Below are positions 49,301 to 58,098 of a stretch of DNA of 64,000 nt, in pieces. A program made the translations under genes and the position numbers. The DNA is from Ottowia beijingensis. Lineage in GTDB: Bacteria > Pseudomonadota > Gammaproteobacteria > Burkholderiales > Burkholderiaceae_C. How positions within the stretch are numbered: the stretch's first letter is position 1; each line of letters starts with the position of its first letter. The notes under the pieces were generated by a model. It saw only the letters and a program-made list of their open reading frames with translations. It was not told the origin of the DNA and did no database searches. The stretch covers positions 2,356,001 to 2,420,000 of the forward strand of contig NZ_JACCKX010000001.1 of NCBI RefSeq assembly GCF_013423955.1, in the 5' to 3' direction.

Positions 49301-49664
49301 ATGGCACGTATTGCTGGTATCAACATTCCGCCGCACAAGCACGCCGAGATCGGCCTGACCGCGATCTACGGCATCGGCCGTTCGCGCGCCCGCCAGATCT
49401 GCGAGGCCTGCGGCATTCCGTACGCCAAGAAGATCAAGGACCTGACGGACGCTGATCAGGAAAAATCCGTGACGCGATCGCCCAGTTCATCATCGAAGGC
49501 GACCTGCGCCGCGAAACCACGATGAACATCAAGCGCCTGATGGACATCGGCTGCTACCGCGGTTTCCGTCATCGCCGCGGCCTGCCCATGCGCGGCCAAC
49601 GCACGCGCACCAACGCACGCACCCGCAAGGGCCGCGCAAGGCCGCGCAGGCGCTGAAGAAATAA
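49301..49664 (+). CDS. rpsM: 30S ribosomal protein S13 (two apparent frameshifts)
   Basis: 121 residues after restoring an A near 49465 (GGAAAAATCC for GGAAAAAATCC) and a C near 49632 (AAGGGCCGC for AAGGGCCCGC): [20 protein letters not shown], then [40 protein letters not shown] and KAAQALKK. S13 bridges the subunits and contacts the P-site tRNA. Two breaks in one essential 364-base gene make sequence error certain. Confidence 0.95.
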
Positions 49665-49681
49665 TCAAGGAACGCTAAGAC

Positions 49682-50086
49682 ATGGCCAGAGCACCCGCCA
49701 GCAACGCCGCGCAGCGCGTACGCAAGAAAGTCCGCAAGAACATTTCGGACGGCATTGCCCACGTGCACGCATCGTTCAACAACACCATCATCACCATCAC
49801 CGACCGCCAGGGCAACGCCTTGTCGTGGGCATCGTCGGGCGGCCAGGGCTTCAAGGGTTCGCGCAAGTCGACGCCTTTCGCGGCCCAGGTGGCCTCCGAA
49901 GTGGCCGGCCGTGCGGCGATGGAACAAGGCATCAAGAACCTGGATGTCGAGATCAAGGGCCCCGGCCCCGGTCGCGAGTCTTCGGTGCGTGCACTGGCCG
50001 CACTGGGCATCCGCATCACGTCCATCTCCGACGTGACGCCGGTGCCGCACAACGGTTGCCGTCCGCAGAAGCGCCGCAGGATCTAA
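49682..50086 (+). CDS. rpsK: 30S ribosomal protein S11
   Basis: 134 residues: [60 protein letters not shown], and [17 protein letters not shown]. Lies in the 30S platform near the mRNA exit. Frame intact. Confidence 0.97.
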   Translation: MARAPASNAAQRVRKKVRKNISDGIAHVHASFNNTIITITDRQGNALSWASSGGQGFKGSRKSTPFAAQVASEVAGRAAMEQGIKNLDVEIKGPGPGRESSVRALAALGIRITSISDVTPVPHNGCRPQKRRRI

Positions 50087-50100
50087 ATAACGAAGGGTCA

Positions 50101-50137
50101 ACACGGCATTGCTGCGCATGCCGTGTCCTTTGTTTTT
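50101..50137 (+). terminator. Terminator-like hairpin between rpsK and rpsD
   Basis: ACACGGCAT (50101-50109) and ATGCCGTGT (50118-50126) form a 9-bp perfect stem with an 8-base loop, followed by CCTTTGTTTTTCG. It looks like an intrinsic terminator, partial or regulated, inside the alpha operon, where rpsD is usually read through. It may serve attenuation. Confidence 0.55.
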
Positions 50138-50217
50138 CGTTAAGCCCACCGCCGTCCGCTTGCATGCAGACGGCTCCCCGGCAAGCGGCCGGGGCAGACA
50201 ACTTCAAGGAAACCCAC

Positions 50218-50841
50218 GTGGCACGTTACCTCGGCCCCAAAGCCAAACTTTCCCGCCGTGAAGGCACCGACCTGTTCCTGAAGAGCGCACGCCGCTCGAT
50301 CAGCGACAAGGCCAAGTTCGACACCAAGCCCGGCCAGCACGGCCGCACTTCGGGCCAGCGCACGTCCGACTACGGCCTGCAGCTGCGCGAGAAGCAGAAG
50401 GTCAAGCGCATGTACGGCGTGCTGGAGAAGCAGTTCCGCCGCTACTTCGCGGAAGCCGAGCGCCGCCGTGGCAACACCGGTGCCAACCTGCTGTTCCTGC
50501 TCGAGTCGCGCCTGGACAACGTGGTGTACCGCATGGGCTTCGGCTCCACCCGCGCCGAAGCGCGCCAGCTGGTGTCGCACAAGGCCGTCACGGTGAATGG
50601 CCAGCCGGTGAACATCCCGTCGTATCTGGTCAAGACCGGCGACGTGATCGCCGTGCGCGAGAAGTCGAAGAAGCAGACCCGCGTGCTGGAGGCCATGCAA
50701 CTGGCCGGCCAGGTGGGCTTTCCGTCCTGGGTCGAGGTCAGCACCGACAAGGTCGAGGGCACCTTCAAGAAGGTGCCGGATCGCGATGAATTCGGTGCCG
50801 ACATCAACGAATCGCTGATCGTCGAACTCTATTCGCGCTGA
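50218..50841 (+). CDS. rpsD: 30S ribosomal protein S4
   Basis: 207 residues, GTG start preceded by CAAGGAAACCC. Text: [39 protein letters not shown], and the S4 RNA-binding domain [40 protein letters not shown]. Primary 16S binder; in E. coli it represses the alpha operon. The length matches beta-proteobacterial S4. Confidence 0.97.
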   Translation: MARYLGPKAKLSRREGTDLFLKSARRSISDKAKFDTKPGQHGRTSGQRTSDYGLQLREKQKVKRMYGVLEKQFRRYFAEAERRRGNTGANLLFLLESRLDNVVYRMGFGSTRAEARQLVSHKAVTVNGQPVNIPSYLVKTGDVIAVREKSKKQTRVLEAMQLAGQVGFPSWVEVSTDKVEGTFKKVPDRDEFGADINESLIVELYSR

Positions 50842-50953
50842 TCCTTGAGTTTCAGCGCGCCATCTCATCCGACCCGCCGCCCTGGCGGGTTTGGCGCTTC
50901 ACCAGCCTTACCGGTGTAACGAGCCGGGGGTATTGAGAGGAAGTCTAGGAAAA

Positions 50954-51948
50954 ATGCAAACCCAACTGCTGAAACCCAAAGCGATCAACGTCGAGCCCCT
51001 GGGCCACAACAAGGCGAAGGTCACGCTCGAGCCGTTCGAACGCGGCTACGGCCACACCCTGGGCAACGCGCTGCGCCGTGTGCTGCTGTCGTCGATGGTC
51101 GGCTACGCGCCCACCGAAGTGACGATCGCCGGCGTGCTGCACGAGTACTCGTCCATCGACGGCGTGCAGGAAGACGTGGTCAACATCCTGCTCAACCTGA
51201 AGGGCGTGGTGTTCAAGCTGCACAACCGCGACGAAGTCACGCTGAGCTGCGCAAGGATGGCGACGGCGTGGTCACGGCCGCCGACATCCAGACGCCGCAC
51301 GACGTCGAGATCATCAACCCCGAGCACGTCATCGCCAACCTGTCGCAGGGCGGCAAGCTCGACATGCAGATCAAGGTCGAGAAGGGCCGTGGCTACGTGC
51401 CCGGCACGCTGCGCCGCTACGCCGACGAGCCGACCAAGTCGATCGGCCGCATCGTTCTGGATGCCTCGTTCTCGCCGGTCCGGCGCGTGAGCTACGCGGT
51501 CGAGAACGCCCGCGTGGAGCAGCGCACCGATCTCGACAAGCTGGTGATGGAGATCGAGACCAACGGTGCCATCAACGCCGAGGAAGCGGTGCGCGCATCC
51601 GCCAAGATTCTGGTCGAGCAGCTGGCGGTGTTCGCGCAGCTGGAAGGCAGCGCGATCGGTGAAATTTTCGAGACGACGCAGCAGCGCAGCGGCGCCGCCA
51701 GCTTCGACCCGATCCTGCTGCGTCCGGTGGACGAGTTGGAACTGACGGTGCGTTCGGCCAACTGCCTGAAGGCCGAGAACATCTACTACATCGGCGACCT
51801 GATCCAGCGTACCGAGAACGAGTTGCTCAAGACCCCGAACCTGGGTCGCAAGTCGCTCAACGAGATCAAGGAAGTGCTGGCTTCGCGTGGCCTCACCCTC
51901 GGCATGAAGCTGGAGAACTGGCCGCCGTCCGGTCTGGACAAGAGGTAA
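50954..51948 (+). CDS. rpoA: RNA polymerase alpha subunit (one apparent frameshift)
   Basis: 331 residues after restoring one C near 51250 (GAGCTGC for GAGCCTGC). N-terminal assembly domain: [41 protein letters not shown]-terminal DNA/activator domain: [20 protein letters not shown]-like text, [20 protein letters not shown] and [20 protein letters not shown]. Start ATG at 50954 (MQTQLLKPK) follows TCTAGGAAAA. A GC-rich stem, ACCCGCC...GGCGGGT at 50872, lies upstream. Confidence 0.96.
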
Positions 51949-51953
51949 ACAAG

Positions 51954-52055
51954 CTCCCCTGAGGCGCTGGCGCGCCTTCCCCTGAGGGGACGGCGCCAGT
52001 GGCCGGGCCAAGCCCGTTCCACGGCGCCCTCGCATGGCCTGCTCCGCGGCCATCT
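51954..52055. repeat. Family C repeat, downstream of rpoA
   Basis: CTCCCCTGAGGCGCTGGCGC, CCCCTGAGGGGACGGCG, CAGTGGCCGGGCCAAGC and CTCGCATGGCCTGCTCCGCG in order. It lies between rpoA and rplQ, so it is transcribed within the operon, and its hairpin could lower rplQ expression. Confidence 0.8.
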
Positions 52056-52156
52056 GTTTTTTTAAGTAGTCCGCCCTTTCAAAAGGGCACACCAGTGCAA
52101 GGGCCGTACCTGATCCGGCGGTCCTGTTAATAAAGAAACCTGAAAGGAAAAGCACC

Positions 52157-52543
52157 ATGCGTCACGGCAACGGCCTTCGCAAACTCAACCGCACCAGCGC
52201 GCACCGCCAGGCGATGCTGCGCAACATGATGAACTCGCTGATCGAGCACGAGGCGATCAAGACCACCGTGCCCAAGGCCAAGGAACTGCGCCGCGTGGTC
52301 GAGCCCATGATCACGCTGGCCAAGAACGACAGCGTGGCCAACCGCCGCCTGGCCTTCGCCCGCCTGCGCGACGACGCCAGTGTGGCCAAGCTGTTCACCG
52401 AACTGGGCCCACGATACAACGCCCGCCCGGGCGGCTACACGCGCATCCTGAAGATGGGCTTCCGCGTCGGCGACAACGCCCCCATGGCTTTCGTCGAGCT
52501 GGTGGATCGCCCCGAAGCGGATGGCGAACAAGCGGCTGAATAA
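52157..52543 (+). CDS. rplQ: 50S ribosomal protein L17
   Basis: 128 residues: [40 protein letters not shown], and [20 protein letters not shown]. Last protein gene of the alpha operon. GAAAGGAAAAG precedes the ATG. Confidence 0.97.
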   Translation: MRHGNGLRKLNRTSAHRQAMLRNMMNSLIEHEAIKTTVPKAKELRRVVEPMITLAKNDSVANRRLAFARLRDDASVAKLFTELGPRYNARPGGYTRILKMGFRVGDNAPMAFVELVDRPEADGEQAAE

Positions 52544-52565
52544 TCTGTTATAATCTCAGGCTTAC

Positions 52566-52642
<77 letters not shown>

Positions 52643-52655
52643 AATACCTGACAAG

Positions 52656-52683
52656 AAGCCCGCTGATCACAGCGGGCTTTTTG
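52656..52683 (+). terminator. Rho-independent terminator after tRNA-fMet
   Basis: AAGCCCGCT (52656) and AGCGGGCTT (52671) pair perfectly around GATCAC, followed by TTTT. This is a strong intrinsic terminator ending the tRNA and probably the alpha operon transcript. Confidence 0.9.
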
Positions 52684-52729
52684 TGGCCGGTCGCAGCAGC
52701 TCAGGCTACTTCGCCGGCCGTCGATGCTT

Positions 52730-52817
52730 CTATATTGATAGTTGCTTGCGCACGTCGGGACTTGTTTTCAAGAAGAAATGGCCTGAAATCGCTGTGGAAC
52801 GTGCGCGAGGCGCTATA
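52730..52817. repeat. Family A repeat, long inverted form
   Basis: TATTGATAGTTGCTTGCGCACG at the left and CGTGCGCGAGGCGCTATAG at the right are imperfect complements, as in the copy at 30716. It lies between the tRNA terminator and the convergent lipoprotein gene. Confidence 0.7.
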
Positions 52818-52829
52818 GATGGAGAAGCG

Positions 52830-53323
52830 TTACCAGCCCGTGCCACCGCGTGCGCGGCGCAGGATGAAGTCGCTTTCAGCCAGCACAGGCTGCCCTTCGC
52901 GCGCCAGCGGTTGCCACTTGCCGCGGATCTCGGCGCCGCAGGCAGCGGGGACCAACTGGCCGCTCCAGAAGGCGAACAGCGTCTTGCCGTCGCGCGATTC
53001 GTCCAGGTTGAATTCGCCGCCTTCGACGTCGCCCGAGGCAATCGACCGCTGCCCGCCGTAACGGAACTCGCCGCGCAGGCTGGCGCTGAATTCGGGTGCT
53101 GGCGCAGCGTGAGCTGGCCGCGCTGGCCCGCCTGCACCAGCTCCACCTCCCAGCTGCCGTGCAACTGTGCGGCATGCAGGCGCGTGACGTCGGGGCAATC
53201 CGCCCCTGTGGTGGCGGTCGATGTTGCGGCAGGCGCACGGGTTTCAATGGCGTTTTGGCCTGCGGCACAGGCAGATAAAGCGCTGGCAGCTATCAATAAT
53301 GAAGTCAATCGCGGCTTGATCAT
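52830..53323 (-). CDS. Small exported lipoprotein, unknown (one apparent frameshift)
   Basis: About 164 residues starting MIKPRLTSLLIAASALSACA with lipobox LSAC (Cys19). After one missing base near 53098 the mature part reads DVTRLHAAQLHGSWEVELVQ, then FSASLRGEFRYGGQRSIASG, DESRDGKTLFAFWSGQLVPA and FILRRARGGTGW. The pattern HGSWEVEL...FWSGQ...IRGKWQPL suggests a small beta-barrel lipoprotein, but I do not recognise a family. It is coupled to rep by an ATGA overlap. Confidence 0.65.
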
Positions 53324-55380
53324 GGGGTGGTTCCCTGCGGGCTGCGCGCCGCCTGCTCCGACGCGCGCTGCGCGAACTCGGCGCGCAGCGCCTTGAGTTT
53401 CGCGCGGGTCTTCGCGCACGGTGGTCTTGTCGAGCGCCATTTCGGGGATGAAGCGGCTCGGCTGCGCGGCGACGATCTCGCGGCCCTTCTTGCGGCGCCG
53501 CGTCCAGCTCACGGCCAGGGTGCGCTGCGCGCGCGTGATGCCGACGTACATCAGCCGGCGCTCTTCCTCGATGCGCGCGGCCTGCGCGGCGGCGCCGGCG
53601 TCCTCGTCGGGGCGGAAGGGCAGCAGCCCCTCGATCACGCCCGCCAGCACCACGTGCGGCCATTCCAGGCCCTTGGCCGCGTGCAGGGTGGACAGCGTGA
53701 CCACGTTCGGGTCCTGCTCGCGTTCGTTCAGCGTCGAGATGAGCGAGATAGTCTGCGCCACCTCCAGCAGCGTCTTGCGCTCGGCAGTCACGGTGACGCC
53801 GGCCGCGTCGTCGATCTGGCCGCCGCAGCGCCCGGCCATCCAGTCGCAGAACTCCAGCACGTTGGTCCAGCGCGCGGCGGCCTGGGGTTCGGTGTCGGAG
53901 GTGTCGTAGAGGTGCTGCTCGTAGCCGATGGCCTTGAGCCAGTCGGCCAGGAAGGCGCGCGCCGCCTCGTGGCCCACGGTGTGCTGGGCGCGGTGGCGCA
54001 GGTCGTTGATCTCGCGCCCGAACTCGTGCAGGCTGCCCACGGCGCGCGCCGGCAGCGCGGCACTTAAGGAGTGCGAGAACAGCGCGCCAAACAGCGACAG
54101 GCGCGACTTGGCGGCGAACTCGCCCAGCGCCGCCAGCGTCTGGTGGCCGATGCCGCGCTTGGGCGTGGTGACGGCGCGCAGGAAGGCCGGGTCGTCGTCC
54201 TCGTTGATCCACAGGCGCAGCCAGGCGCACAGGTCCTTGATCTCGGCGCGGTCGAAAAGCTCTGCCCGCCCGACACCTTGTACGGTATCTGCGCCCGCCG
54301 CAGCGCCTGCTCGAAGACGCGCGCCTGGTGGTTGGCGCGGTACAGGATGGCGAAGTCGCGCCATTCCTTGTGCGGCGAGGTCTGGCGCAGGCTCTGGATG
54401 CGCGCCACGGCGCGGTCGGCCTCGTGCGCCTCGTGGTCGCAGTCGACCACGCGCACCGGCTCGCCTTCGCCCAGTTCGGAATACAGCGTCTTCGGAAACA
54501 GCTTGGGGTTCGGCCCGATGACGTTGTTGGCCGCGCGCAGGATCGCGCCCGTGGAGCGGTAGTTCTGCTCCAGCTTGATGACCTTGAGCGCCGGGTAGTC
54601 GTGCGGCAGGCGCTTCAGGTTGTCGAGCGTGGCGCCGCGCCAGCCGTAGATGCTCTGGTCGTCGTCGCCCACGGCGGTGAAGCTGCCGCGCGCGCCCACC
54701 AGCAGCTTCATCAGCTCGTACTGCGTGGCGTTGGTGTCCTGGTATTCGTCCACCAGCACATGGGCCAGCCGCGCCTGCCACTTCTGCGCGATCTGCTCAT
54801 GTTTTTGAAGCATGCGCAGCGGCAGGCCGATCAGGTCGTCGAAATCCACGCTCTGGTAGGCGGCCAGGCGTTCCTCGTAGCGCGCCATCAGCTGCGCGGT
54901 CTGGCGTTCGCCCTCGCTGGCGGCGCGGGCCAGCGCGGCGGCGGCGTCCAGGCCGGCGTTCTTCCAGCCGCTGATGGTCCACTGCCACTGGCGCGCGGTG
55001 GCGGCGTCGGTGGTGGCGCCGCAGTCCTTCAGCAGGCTCAGCACGTCGTCGCTGTCGAGGATGCTGAACTGCGGTTTCAGCCCCAGCGCCGCGCCGTCCT
55101 CGCGCAGCAGCCGCACGCCCAGCGCGTGGAAGGTGCAGATCAGCACCTCGCCCGCGGCCTTGCCCACCAGGCCGCGCGCGCGCTCGCGCATCTCGGCGGC
55201 GGCCTTGTTGGTGAAGGTGATGGCGGCGATGCGCTTGCCCTCCACGCCGGTCTGGATCAGGCGCGCGATCTTGTGCGTGATGACCCGCGTCTTGCCCGAG
55301 CCCGCGCCCGCCAGCACCAGGCAGGGGCCGCGCAGGTGGTTGACGGCGTCTTGCTGGGACAGGTTGAGGGAAGCGGTCAT
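53320..55380 (-). CDS. rep: ATP-dependent DNA helicase Rep/UvrD family (two apparent frameshifts)
   Basis: About 688 residues. Superfamily 1A motifs: Walker A LAGAGSGKTRVITHKIARL, TFTNKAAAEMRERA, LVDEYQDTN, AVGDDDQSIYGWRGA, VIKLEQNYRST, LSTLHAAKGLEWPHV and EERRLMYVGITRAQRTLAVS. Wording such as LKVIKLEQNYRST and LYSELGEGEPVRVV is nearer Rep than UvrD. It clears proteins ahead of replication forks by moving 3' to 5'. A T is missing near 54262 (GCTTTTCG for GCTTTTTCG) and two As near 53402; the corrected end is LRAEFAQRASEQAARSPQ and stops in an ATGA overlap with the lipoprotein gene. Confidence 0.87.
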
Positions 55381-55632
55381 GCAAAGGCCGGCCAGTTGGC
55401 GGCGCAAAAGTCACTCATCGGGGGAGGGCGCATGATACCCGCCGGGCACGAATGTGGCGTGGGCACAGCGTTTGTGACACCGATGTGGCACAGGGCAGAA
55501 CGCAGTGTGCAGTTGTTCACCAAGCGCGCCAGCAGGTGTGTTGCAAACCCTTCGGCGTGGCTTTTAATCATGAACTGCCGTTCATAGGCGACGGCGCTTC
55601 TTTCCTTACAAGTCACGCTCAGGGAACCAGAC

Positions 55633-56241
55633 ATGATCAGTCATTGGATGAAGTGCGCGGTGCTGGGCACCGCGCTGGCGCTCGGCACCCCGGTGGTGAT
55701 GGCCCAGGGCTCCGCCGCCTTCGCGCCGACCACCCAGCTGGCCGGCCAGACCTTGCAGCTCAACGGCCAGGGCGTGCGCTACCGCACCGTGATCCCGGTG
55801 TACGAGATGGGCCTGTACACCGCGAAGAAGGTCATCACGCCCGAGCAACTGCTCAGCCTGCCCGGCCCCAAGCGCGCCAGCTTCGTGGCGCTGCGCGACT
55901 TCCCGGTCGAGCAGATAGGCCTGTCGCTCGTGCGCGGCATGCGCGAGAACGCCGATCCGGCGCACGCCATTGCCGTGGCCGGCTACATGGACAAGCTGGG
56001 CCGCATCTTCAGCACCGAGAAGAAAATTGCCGCCGGCCAGACCTTCACGCTGGAATACGTGCCGGGCAAGGGCACGGTGTTCCTGATCAACGGCGTGCAG
56101 AAGGGCGAAACCGTCACCGAACCCGGCTTCATGGAGGCCGTGCTGCGTATCTGGGTCGGCCCCAAGCCGCTCGACAGCCAGCTGAAGGAGCTGCTGCTGG
56201 GCGCGCCGCCGAAGAAGACGGAGCAACTGCACCAGGGCTGA
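55633..56241 (+). CDS. Chalcone isomerase-family periplasmic protein
   Basis: 202 residues with a signal peptide (cleavage near VVMAQ, about 25). The body (LQLNGQGVRYRTVIPVYEMG, LYTAKKVITPEQLLSLPGPK, FVALRDFPVEQIGLSLVRGM, FLINGVQKGETVTEPGFMEA) is the bacterial chalcone isomerase-like family. Activity on flavonoids is not expected; the true role is unknown. A signal peptide and a following terminator show a single-gene unit. The 250 bases upstream contain nothing recognisable. Confidence 0.85.
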   Translation: MISHWMKCAVLGTALALGTPVVMAQGSAAFAPTTQLAGQTLQLNGQGVRYRTVIPVYEMGLYTAKKVITPEQLLSLPGPKRASFVALRDFPVEQIGLSLVRGMRENADPAHAIAVAGYMDKLGRIFSTEKKIAAGQTFTLEYVPGKGTVFLINGVQKGETVTEPGFMEAVLRIWVGPKPLDSQLKELLLGAPPKKTEQLHQG

Positions 56242-56269
56242 GGCGCACGCGCCCGTCCCGGCCACCCCC

Positions 56270-56295
56270 AAAGCGCGGCTCGTCCGCGCTTTTTC
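56270..56295 (+). terminator. Rho-independent terminator
   Basis: AAAGCGCGG (56270) and CCGCGCTTT (56284) pair perfectly around CTCGT, followed by TTCT. It ends the chalcone isomerase-like gene transcript. Confidence 0.8.
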
Positions 56296-56346
56296 TGTGC
56301 CGCTGCGCCGGATGGTGCCCCGGGTTTGCTACGCTCACCGCCTTTC

Positions 56347-57324
56347 ATGCAAGCGCTCAGCGGCATCTTCGCCGTCACCTTCCCGTTCTTTGCCCTGGTG
56401 CTGTGCGGCTACCTGGCGGCGCGCTCGCGCCTGCTGCCGCTCGACGCGGTGCCGGGCCTGAACATGTTCGTGCTGTACTTCGCGCTGCCCTGCATGCTGT
56501 ACCGCTTCGGCAGCACGACGCCGCTGATGCAGCTGTTCAACCCGGTGGTGGCGGTGCTGTGGCTGCTCAGCGGCGCGCTGATCGTGGGCGCCACCGCCTG
56601 GCGGGCGCGGCGGCTGGGCGCCGGCTGGCCCGACGCCGCCATGGGCGCGCTGGTGGCGGCCTTCCCCAATTCCGGCTTCATGGGCGTGCCGCTGATCCTG
56701 GCGCTGCTGGGCGAGGGCGGCGTGGGGCCGGTCATGGCCACGCTGCTGCTGGATCTGGTGGTCACCACATCGCTGTGCATCGGCCTGGCGCACCTGGGGC
56801 CCAGCGGCAGTGGCGACCATGGCGCCGCACAGGCCGTGGGCCGCGCGCTCAAGGGCATGTTGCGCAACCCCATGCCGTGGTCGATCCTGCTGGGCGCGGC
56901 GGCCGGTGCCGTGGGGCTGCAGTTGTGGGCGCCCGTGGGCAAGACGGTGCAACTGCTGGCCGATGCCGCTTCGCCGGTGGCGCTGTTCACCATCGGCGCG
57001 GTGCTGGCGCGCTCGCAATACCAGGTGGCGGCGCTGGGCGAGCGGCCGTCGCCGCTGCGCGACGTGGGCAGCATCGCCTTCACCAAGTTGCTGGTGCACC
57101 CGGCGCTGGTGTGGGGCCTGGGCATGCTGGCGGTGCGGGCGGGCTGGCTGGCGCCCGCCATGCTGGTGCCGCTGGTGCTGGCGGCGGCGCTGCCGGCGGC
57201 CAGCAACGTGTCGCTGCTGGCCGAGCGCTTCGGCGCCGACAACGGCCGCGTGGCGCGGGTGATCCTGTGGTCGACGGCGGTGGCCTTCTTCAGCTTCTCG
57301 GCCGTGGTAGCCTTGCTTGGCTGA
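56347..57324 (+). CDS. AEC-family (auxin efflux carrier-like) transporter
   Basis: 325 residues, about ten membrane helices. Segments FPFFALVLCGYLAARSRLLP, MFVLYFALPCMLYRFGSTTP, AAFPNSGFMGVPLILALLGE and NPMPWSILLGAAAGAVGLQL are typical of the family, which exports or imports carboxylates such as malonate. FPNSGFMG is the helix-breaking signature. Substrate unknown. ATG at 56347; 51 bases after the terminator. Confidence 0.88.
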   Translation: MQALSGIFAVTFPFFALVLCGYLAARSRLLPLDAVPGLNMFVLYFALPCMLYRFGSTTPLMQLFNPVVAVLWLLSGALIVGATAWRARRLGAGWPDAAMGALVAAFPNSGFMGVPLILALLGEGGVGPVMATLLLDLVVTTSLCIGLAHLGPSGSGDHGAAQAVGRALKGMLRNPMPWSILLGAAAGAVGLQLWAPVGKTVQLLADAASPVALFTIGAVLARSQYQVAALGERPSPLRDVGSIAFTKLLVHPALVWGLGMLAVRAGWLAPAMLVPLVLAAALPAASNVSLLAERFGADNGRVARVILWSTAVAFFSFSAVVALLG

Positions 57325-57356
57325 GGGCGGCGCTGGTGCTGCGCTACGGAGGGGGT

Positions 57357-57470
57357 AAATCAGGCGATAGCCATTTGGTGTCGATTGAAGGTATCAAAAA
57401 TAGCTGGCTGCGCCAGATGAATGGGCGCTGAAGCCTTGTTTGTTATCTAAAAAATTTGGAAAGTCCCCCC
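57357..57470. repeat. Family A-related repeat, long form
   Basis: CAGGCGATAGCCATTTGGTG, AATAGCTGGCTGCGCCAG, GGGCGCTGAAGCC and AAAAAATTTGGAAAGTCCCC, the same blocks and order as at 41637. The remaining bases to 57582 hold a GC-rich stem (GGCGACC...GGTCGCC, 57522-57549) that may end the following minus-strand gene. Confidence 0.75.
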
Positions 57471-57582
57471 TCGCATGGCGCGTGCCGCGCGTCCCGCTCC
57501 ACACGCGCGCCCAGCAAAACGGCGACCGGCCGCGAGTGCGGGTCGCCGTGGGGTGACGAGGGCGGCCCGAAGCCGCGCCCGG

Positions 57583-57945
57583 TCAGCGGGCCGGCAGCGT
57601 CATCGGCTGGTGGCTCTTCATCATGGCGTCCAGCTCGGACTGGGGCAGGGTGGTCACGGTTTCCTTCACCAGGCCGCCACCGATCACGCTGCCGGACACC
57701 TGGCCCTGGCCCTTCACGCGGGCTTCGCAATCGGTCTTGTACATGGCAGGCAGGTTGGCGCAGCGCTGCAGGGCGTTGGCCTGGGCCTGCTCGGCGCTGA
57801 CGGCGGTCAGCTGGCCGCCGCGGGCATTGCGGCTTTCCATGCGCGCGGCGTTCTTGTCCAGGTTGGTTTCGGCGGGCGTCATCTGCGCCACGGCGGGCAG
57901 GGCCACGGCACCGGAGAGGGCGAGCAGGGCGAACAGCTTTTTCAT
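57583..57945 (-). CDS. Small periplasmic protein, unknown
   Basis: 120 residues with a clear signal peptide (MKKLFALLALSGAVALPAVA). The mature part has two cysteines (RCANLPAMYKTDCEARVKG) that could form a disulfide, and ends LVKETVTTLPQSELDAMMKS. No family is recognised, although similar small 'RCQRLPEADRADC' proteins occur in Burkholderiales. AAAGGATTTCAC precedes the ATG at 57945. It stands alone between a repeat and priA. Confidence 0.75.
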   Translation of the reverse strand: MKKLFALLALSGAVALPAVAQMTPAETNLDKNAARMESRNARGGQLTAVSAEQAQANALQRCANLPAMYKTDCEARVKGQGQVSGSVIGGGLVKETVTTLPQSELDAMMKSHQPMTLPAR

Positions 57946-58098
57946 TGTGAAATCCTTTCTGGGCTTGGGCCGGCCGGAATGGCCATGGCCCTCAGGGTGG
58001 GCCGGGCGCCTGTGCAGCGCCCGTGCCGGCACCCAAAGACTCTAGCCCTGCGCGTGGCCGGCCCCTGTCAGACAAGGCCGCATGCGTGTGACGCGCGG

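Noticed and set aside
43661-51948. Reading rplN, rplR, rpsM and rpoA as pseudogenes.
   Set aside because: They are essential single-copy genes with otherwise perfect sequence, and each break is one base lost in a short run.
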